Source of the DNA: JBHEBG01 sp046557915
GTDB lineage: Bacteria > Bacteroidota > Bacteroidia > Flavobacteriales > Flavobacteriaceae
Reading direction: 5' to 3'
Assembly: GCF_046557915.1 (NCBI RefSeq)
Contig: NZ_JBHEBG010000003.1
Location: 372,001 to 436,000, forward strand
Length of the DNA: 64,000 bases
Made by a program: the position numbers and the translations under genes. Shown here in pieces: positions 60,311-64,000 of the stretch. Each line of letters opens with the position of its first letter. Positions within the stretch are counted from its first letter, which is position 1. The notes beneath the pieces are model-generated. The model was not told the DNA's origin. It did no database searches and saw only the letters and a program-made list of their open reading frames with translations.

Positions 60311-60727
60311 ATGAGGGTAAAAGCGTTTTATTCGATACTAATATTTGGCCTTCTATGTTGTTTTGGAAGGGCGCAAGATTGTACTTTGAACATTGGGGGC
60401 AAAGATGCGGGTACTATAGTTGAAATATTTCAACTTAATGAGGAACAGCAAAGTCAGATGCAGACATGGCAGGTAGCTTTGGAGACAGAGACAGCTTCGA
60501 TCGAAGCCGAAATAAAGGAACTAATGGACAAACACCCACAAGAAACCAATGAAGAGTTGGCAGATTTGGCAAAAAAGTACAACGTACTCAAGCACAAAAT
60601 GGTGAATACTTCCAAAATGTACGACAAGAAGCTCCTTGGTCTTTTTAATGAACGACAGTACCAGCGCTACGTAGACCTTTGCAAGGCAGCAATTAGAGAT
60701 CCTTTGGTAGGGGTTAGGAATGATTAA
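60311..60727 (+). CDS. Secreted helical protein of unknown function
   Basis: 138 residues with a signal peptide (YSILIFGLLCCFGRAQ, about 22). The mature part is a single long stretch of helix: FQLNEEQQSQMQTWQVALET and SIEAEIKELMDKHPQET, with IVEIFQLNEEQ resembling the LTxxQ(+)xxM motif of Spy/CpxP periplasmic chaperones but too weak to claim. Two Cys, one near the start of the mature protein. Alone between two terminator/promoter regions. Confidence 0.7.
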   Translation: MRVKAFYSILIFGLLCCFGRAQDCTLNIGGKDAGTIVEIFQLNEEQQSQMQTWQVALETETASIEAEIKELMDKHPQETNEELADLAKKYNVLKHKMVNTSKMYDKKLLGLFNERQYQRYVDLCKAAIRDPLVGVRND

Positions 60728-60782
60728 TCATTTTACTCAATAAAAAAAGGTGATTAGGGGATATGTACTCCAAAGGAGTTTG

Positions 60783-60790
60783 TATTTTTG
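60783..60790 (+). promoter_or_regulatory. -7 box of pyrD
   Basis: TATTTTTG, a TAnnTTTG match, 20 bp before the ATG at 60811. It overlaps the longer in-frame reading (ATG 60763), so the later start is right. Confidence 0.6.
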
Positions 60791-60810
60791 CCCAAAGCAG
60801 TTATACCTTC

Positions 60811-61863
60811 ATGTACAAGTTTCTAGTTCGCCCCATTTTTTTTCTTTTAGACCCAGAAAAGGTGCATCACCTTTCCTTCTCATTAATTAGATTTTTTTCG
60901 AAGATTGGTTTTTCGGGACTTTTCAGAACCCTCTATCAAATCAATGATAAACGGTTGGAACGTGAGGTTTTTGGACTTACTTTTAAGAACCCTGTAGGCT
61001 TGGCCGCTGGTTTTGACAAGGATGCCAAACTATATAACGAACTTTCCAATTTTGGTTTTGGATTCATAGAAATAGGGACACTTACCCCAAAACCGCAAAA
61101 AGGCAATCCCAAGACCAGATTGTTTAGGCTTAAGGCAGATGAAGGTATAATTAACAGAATGGGTTTTAATAATCTAGGAGTTTTTGATGCCGTAGAGCAG
61201 CTAAAAAAAGACCATAAAGTACTCATTGGCGGAAACATCGGAAAGAACAAGGCCACACCTAACAATATGGCTGTCAAGGATTATCTTATTTGCTTCGATG
61301 CCCTGTTTGATCATGTAGATTACTTTGTAGTGAATGTTAGCTCGCCCAATACCCCCGGACTAAGGGAGTTGCAAGATAAGGAACCGTTAACCGCGCTGTT
61401 GCAGGAAATAAAGAAGGAAAATTATAAGTATGCCCTAAAGAGTAAGACCAAAGAAAAACCAATATTATTAAAGATAGCGCCAGACCTTTCGGACAATCAG
61501 TTATTGGACATCATTAAAATTGTGAATAAAACAAAAATAGATGGTGTTATTGCCACAAATACTACTATAGCTAGGGACAAGAACCTAAAATCCGATTATA
61601 TGCTAATAGAGGAACCTGGCGGGTTAAGTGGTAAACCGCTGGCTAATAGGAGTACGGCCGTTATTCGATTTTTATCGGAAAAAAGTAACAAAGCATTTCC
61701 CATTATAGGGGTAGGGGGCATTCATTCCGCAGAAGATGCGCTGGAAAAGTTGGAAGCCGGGGCAGATTTGGTACAACTATGGACCGGATTTGTGTATGAA
61801 GGACCTTCGTTGATAAAAAAAATAAATAAGGCAATCCTCCAAAAAATGGAATCCAAGGGTTAG
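60811..61863 (+). CDS. pyrD: Dihydroorotate dehydrogenase, quinone-dependent (class 2)
   Basis: About 350 residues from ATG 60811 (MYKFLVRPIFFLLDPEKVHH). Oxidises dihydroorotate to orotate at the inner membrane, passing electrons to quinone. The N-terminal helix pair used to reach the membrane is present. FMN-binding barrel with GLAAGFDKDAKLYNEL, catalytic Ser in VNVSSPNTPGLRELQ, and LSGKPLANRSTAVIRFL with PIIGVGGIHSAEDAL. The -7 box makes the alternative start at 60763 unlikely. Its stop overlaps the end of the Dabb gene. Confidence 0.95.
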   Translation: MYKFLVRPIFFLLDPEKVHHLSFSLIRFFSKIGFSGLFRTLYQINDKRLEREVFGLTFKNPVGLAAGFDKDAKLYNELSNFGFGFIEIGTLTPKPQKGNPKTRLFRLKADEGIINRMGFNNLGVFDAVEQLKKDHKVLIGGNIGKNKATPNNMAVKDYLICFDALFDHVDYFVVNVSSPNTPGLRELQDKEPLTALLQEIKKENYKYALKSKTKEKPILLKIAPDLSDNQLLDIIKIVNKTKIDGVIATNTTIARDKNLKSDYMLIEEPGGLSGKPLANRSTAVIRFLSEKSNKAFPIIGVGGIHSAEDALEKLEAGADLVQLWTGFVYEGPSLIKKINKAILQKMESKG

Positions 61864-62276
61864 TGAGTCCAGTAATCAACAACCAATACATCCTCCAGAT
61901 GCGGGGTTAACAATGCCCCGAATGCCTTATGGTCTGCGTGAGGCAGATAAACGGTTCTATCTTGTTCGCTATTGAATGTAAGCAAAAAGCAATGCGTGAA
62001 ACCTTTTTCCAAACCTTCTGGGCTATTGTTAAGGCCCCATTCTAATGATGCTATTTCCGGAATTTTTGCAGGTAACGATCGGAAAGCCGTTTCTATTTCA
62101 GATATTTTGTTTGCCGGAGTGCCCTCTTTAAATTTAAAGAGCACCACATGCCTAAGAACACTGTCCTTATTTTTTTCTAGATCTGTTTCGGAAATTTTAG
62201 TATTGGATAAGTCTGGCATGGGACAAAAGTATAGTGCCAGACTTGCAGTAACCAATGTTATTAGAAGAACCTTCAT
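61860..62276 (-). CDS. Dabb-domain protein with exported N-terminus
   Basis: 138 residues. Short hydrophobic N-terminus (VLLITLVTASLALYFC), then a stress-responsive alpha/beta-barrel (Dabb) domain from about 42: LRHVVLFKFKEGTPANKISEIE, with the usual GLNNSPEGLEKGFTHCFLLTF and a final helix HKAFGALLTPH. The barrel forms dimers; the family has mixed functions such as haem or polyketide chemistry. The stop overlaps the pyrD stop region (4 bp), tail to tail. Confidence 0.88.
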   Translation of the reverse strand: MKVLLITLVTASLALYFCPMPDLSNTKISETDLEKNKDSVLRHVVLFKFKEGTPANKISEIETAFRSLPAKIPEIASLEWGLNNSPEGLEKGFTHCFLLTFNSEQDRTVYLPHADHKAFGALLTPHLEDVLVVDYWTH

Positions 62277-62349
62277 GTTTTTTTGGGTTAAGATATAAAA
62301 AGAATGGCTACACTTGTAGAATTTGTAATTTGTACTTTTAAAAAAACTT

Positions 62350-62976
62350 GTGGATTACGAAATTATTTATGCATTTATGTTGGCTTCAACGGCCCTGGCC
62401 ATAGCACCTGGCCCAGATAATATTTACGTATTGGTACAAAGTGTTGCAAGTGGTAAAAAATATGGTATAGCCACGGTGGCGGGGCTGGTATCGGGCTGTT
62501 TGGTGCATACTACATTACTTGCTTTTGGATTATCCGCAATCATAAAGGAAAGTGACGGCCTATTTCTTTTAATAAAATTATTAGGGGCTGCTTACCTTGT
62601 TTATTTGGCATATTCGGTCTATAGAGCAGAATCTTCTATTATACTTACCAATACGGAGGTTTCTCAAAAAAATCTATGGCAAATGTTCAAAAAGGGCTTC
62701 ATAATGAATGTTCTAAACCCTAAAGTCACCATTTTCTTTTTGGCTTTTTTTCCAAGCTTTCTTTTTAGCGATACCCTAAATACGGCTCTTCAGTTCTATG
62801 TCCTCGGAGCGCTTTTTATGCTAATTGCGTTCACTGTCTTTAGCCTCATAGCTATTTTGGCGAGTAGTATAACCTCATATATAAGGAGAAACAGCAAAAT
62901 AGGTGTTGTTATGAAATGGTTACAGATTTCAGTTTTCTTGGGCATCGCTGTATTTATTCTTTTATCGGATAAATAA
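62350..62976 (+). CDS. LysE-family amino-acid exporter (GTG start)
   Basis: 208 residues with six membrane helices. Begins with GTG; the opening DYEIIYAFMLASTALAIAPGPDNI contains the LysE motif PGPDN. KNLWQMFKKGFIMNVLNPKVTIFFLAFFPSF is the central signature. Probably exports basic or other amino acids or related small molecules; substrate not predictable. 12 bp separate it from the HMG-CoA lyase gene, so the two may be co-transcribed. Confidence 0.9.
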   Translation: MDYEIIYAFMLASTALAIAPGPDNIYVLVQSVASGKKYGIATVAGLVSGCLVHTTLLAFGLSAIIKESDGLFLLIKLLGAAYLVYLAYSVYRAESSIILTNTEVSQKNLWQMFKKGFIMNVLNPKVTIFFLAFFPSFLFSDTLNTALQFYVLGALFMLIAFTVFSLIAILASSITSYIRRNSKIGVVMKWLQISVFLGIAVFILLSDK

Positions 62977-62988
62977 TGCTAATTTTGA

Positions 62989-63873
62989 ATGGATGTAATG
63001 AGTACCATGGCGGAAAAAGTAAAGTTGATAGAATGCCCTAGGGATGCCATGCAAGGTATAAAGATGTTTATTCCTACAGAGCACAAAGTAAGGTATATTC
63101 AGTCCTTGTTGGGGTGTGGGTTTGATACTATCGATTTTGGGAGTTTTGTCTCCCCAAAGGCCATTCCGCAGATGGTAGATACTGCGGAAGTCTTGTCCCA
63201 GCTCGATTTATCAGCTACTTCCAGTAAACTTTTGGCAATTGTAGCTAACGTACGCGGGGCAAAAGAAGCAAGTACGCATATGGCTATAGACTATTTGGGA
63301 TATCCCTTCTCTATTTCCGAGAATTTTCAAATGAGGAACACCCATAAGACCATAAATCAATCCATAACTACATTACAGGAAATTTTGGAAATAGCAAAAA
63401 ACTCGGGCAAAGAGGTGGTTACTTATATTTCCATGGGATTTGGCAACCCCTATGGCGACCCGTGGAATGTTGCTATAGTAGGGGAGTGGACAGAAAAATT
63501 AGCGGCAATGGGCGTTAAGATATTGTCTTTGTCCGATACGGTAGGAAGCTCAACCCCAGAAGTTATAGACTATCTTTTTGCCAACCTAATTCCCAAATAT
63601 CCCGAAATTGAATTTGGCGCACACCTACATACTGTGCCCAATAGATGGCACGAAAAAGTTGATGCTGCCTATATGGCCGGTTGTCGTAGATTCGACGGCG
63701 CGGTTCAAGGATTTGGCGGTTGTCCTATGGCCAAGGACGAACTTACAGGGAATATGCCCACCGAAAAAATGCTCTCTTATTTCACTTCATCCAAAGTAGA
63801 TAGCAACGTAAACGCAATGGCTTTTGAGGCATCTTATAACAAGGCTTCGGAACTTTTTTCTACTTATCACTGA
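62989..63873 (+). CDS. Hydroxymethylglutaryl-CoA lyase
   Basis: 294 residues; start could also be ATG 62998 or 63007 (MAEKVKLIECPRD). Cleaves HMG-CoA to acetyl-CoA and acetoacetate, the last step of leucine breakdown. DRE-TIM motif variant ECPRDAMQG, LSDTVGSSTPEVID, GAHLHTV with the metal His pair, and the catalytic-Cys loop QGFGGCPMAKDELTGN near residue 245. Cytoplasmic. Fits with acyl-CoA metabolism seen elsewhere in the window (icmF), without physical linkage. Confidence 0.93.
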   Translation: MDVMSTMAEKVKLIECPRDAMQGIKMFIPTEHKVRYIQSLLGCGFDTIDFGSFVSPKAIPQMVDTAEVLSQLDLSATSSKLLAIVANVRGAKEASTHMAIDYLGYPFSISENFQMRNTHKTINQSITTLQEILEIAKNSGKEVVTYISMGFGNPYGDPWNVAIVGEWTEKLAAMGVKILSLSDTVGSSTPEVIDYLFANLIPKYPEIEFGAHLHTVPNRWHEKVDAAYMAGCRRFDGAVQGFGGCPMAKDELTGNMPTEKMLSYFTSSKVDSNVNAMAFEASYNKASELFSTYH

Positions 63874-63975
63874 TCTTTTTTTGGATGTTACGACTCTACA
63901 GATTGCCTAATTGTTAAATATTTAAATTTATTTAGATTTAATTTAAATAAAATTTTTTTGTTTGGTTTGATGCAG

Positions 63976-63983
63976 TATATTTG
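63976..63983 (+). promoter_or_regulatory. -7 box of the next gene beyond the window
   Basis: TATATTTG in an AT-rich stretch (63910-63960) that could act as an upstream enhancer. The gene itself is outside the window. Confidence 0.55.
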
Positions 63984-64000
63984 CCCTCTACAAGAACACT

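Noticed and set aside
1..64000. tRNA and rRNA genes, prophage, transposase, integrase or attachment sites
   Set aside because: No T-loop/acceptor patterns, rRNA stretches or recombinase motifs were found while reading both strands; very divergent cases could have been missed by eye.

Overview
The window looks like a stretch of chromosome from a marine-type member of the Flavobacteriaceae (Bacteroidota). Pointers are the SusC/SusD pair, a TonB-dependent receptor with an STN domain behind an ECF sigma/FecR pair, a cyclophilin-FKBP fusion, DUF3276, the long Bacteroidota form of NusB, and -7 promoter boxes of the TAnnTTTG type in front of many genes with little Shine-Dalgarno signal. DNA is AT-rich and even in composition. 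I see no rRNA, tRNA, phage, transposase or CRISPR array; most genes are ordinary core or envelope genes.

Layout. 1-1.5 kb: end of pyrF, a small conserved-looking ORF and a secreted DUF1579-like protein. 1.5-8.1 kb (minus): AraC-type membrane regulator, then SusC and SusD, with two copies of a structured element in the 616-bp leader. 8.5-11.2 kb (minus): DUF4197 lipoprotein plus PfkB kinase, and purU. 11.3-20.2 kb: IcmF-type fused acyl-CoA mutase, an Lrp regulator, an esterase-like protein, an MFS transporter/DJ-1 lipoprotein operon and a DUF1684 lipoprotein. 20.2-24.3 kb (minus): nitrogen cluster P-II/ammonium transporter/porin with two operator-like palindromes, the fluoride channel crcB behind a small membrane peptide, and another small membrane protein. 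24.4-29.7 kb: MazG-like enzyme, ilvE, mnmD, an epimerase, grpE-dnaJ. 29.8-35.1 kb: Na+-type ABC exporter, MscS channel, outer-membrane barrel and an NtrC-like response regulator without a DNA-binding domain. 35-41.2 kb: PPK2 kinase with an M28 peptidase, an M23 peptidase, the PPIase fusion, then a 640-bp zone with a palindromic repeat and two tiny membrane peptides, then a cold-shock protein. 41.5-47.9 kb: peroxiredoxin, DinB/BstA-like protein, a four-gene operon (thioredoxin-like, NTF2-like, cupin, GNAT), an M14 carboxypeptidase and DUF3276. 48-53.3 kb: lipid-type ABC exporter, nusB-DUF1573-yajC and a Tat-exported Gfo/Idh protein. 53.3-60.2 kb: YdeI, pepT, then sigma-FecR-TonB receptor, a complete cell-surface signalling set. 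60.3-64 kb: a secreted helical protein, pyrD, a Dabb protein, a LysE exporter and HMG-CoA lyase.

Most interesting for a second look: (1) three very short, clearly related single-helix membrane peptides (23808-23984, 40522-40605, 40688-40780), two of them below 31 residues; (2) a duplicated ~90-nt element before susC whose base changes keep the pairing only in RNA of the susC sense strand; (3) two CCCTA/TAGGG palindromes about 52.5 bp (five helical turns) apart upstream of the P-II/amt operon; (4) an ECF sigma gene with no ATG, GTG or TTG at its proper N-terminus; (5) intrinsic terminators placed inside the leaders of the MFS and PPK2 operons.
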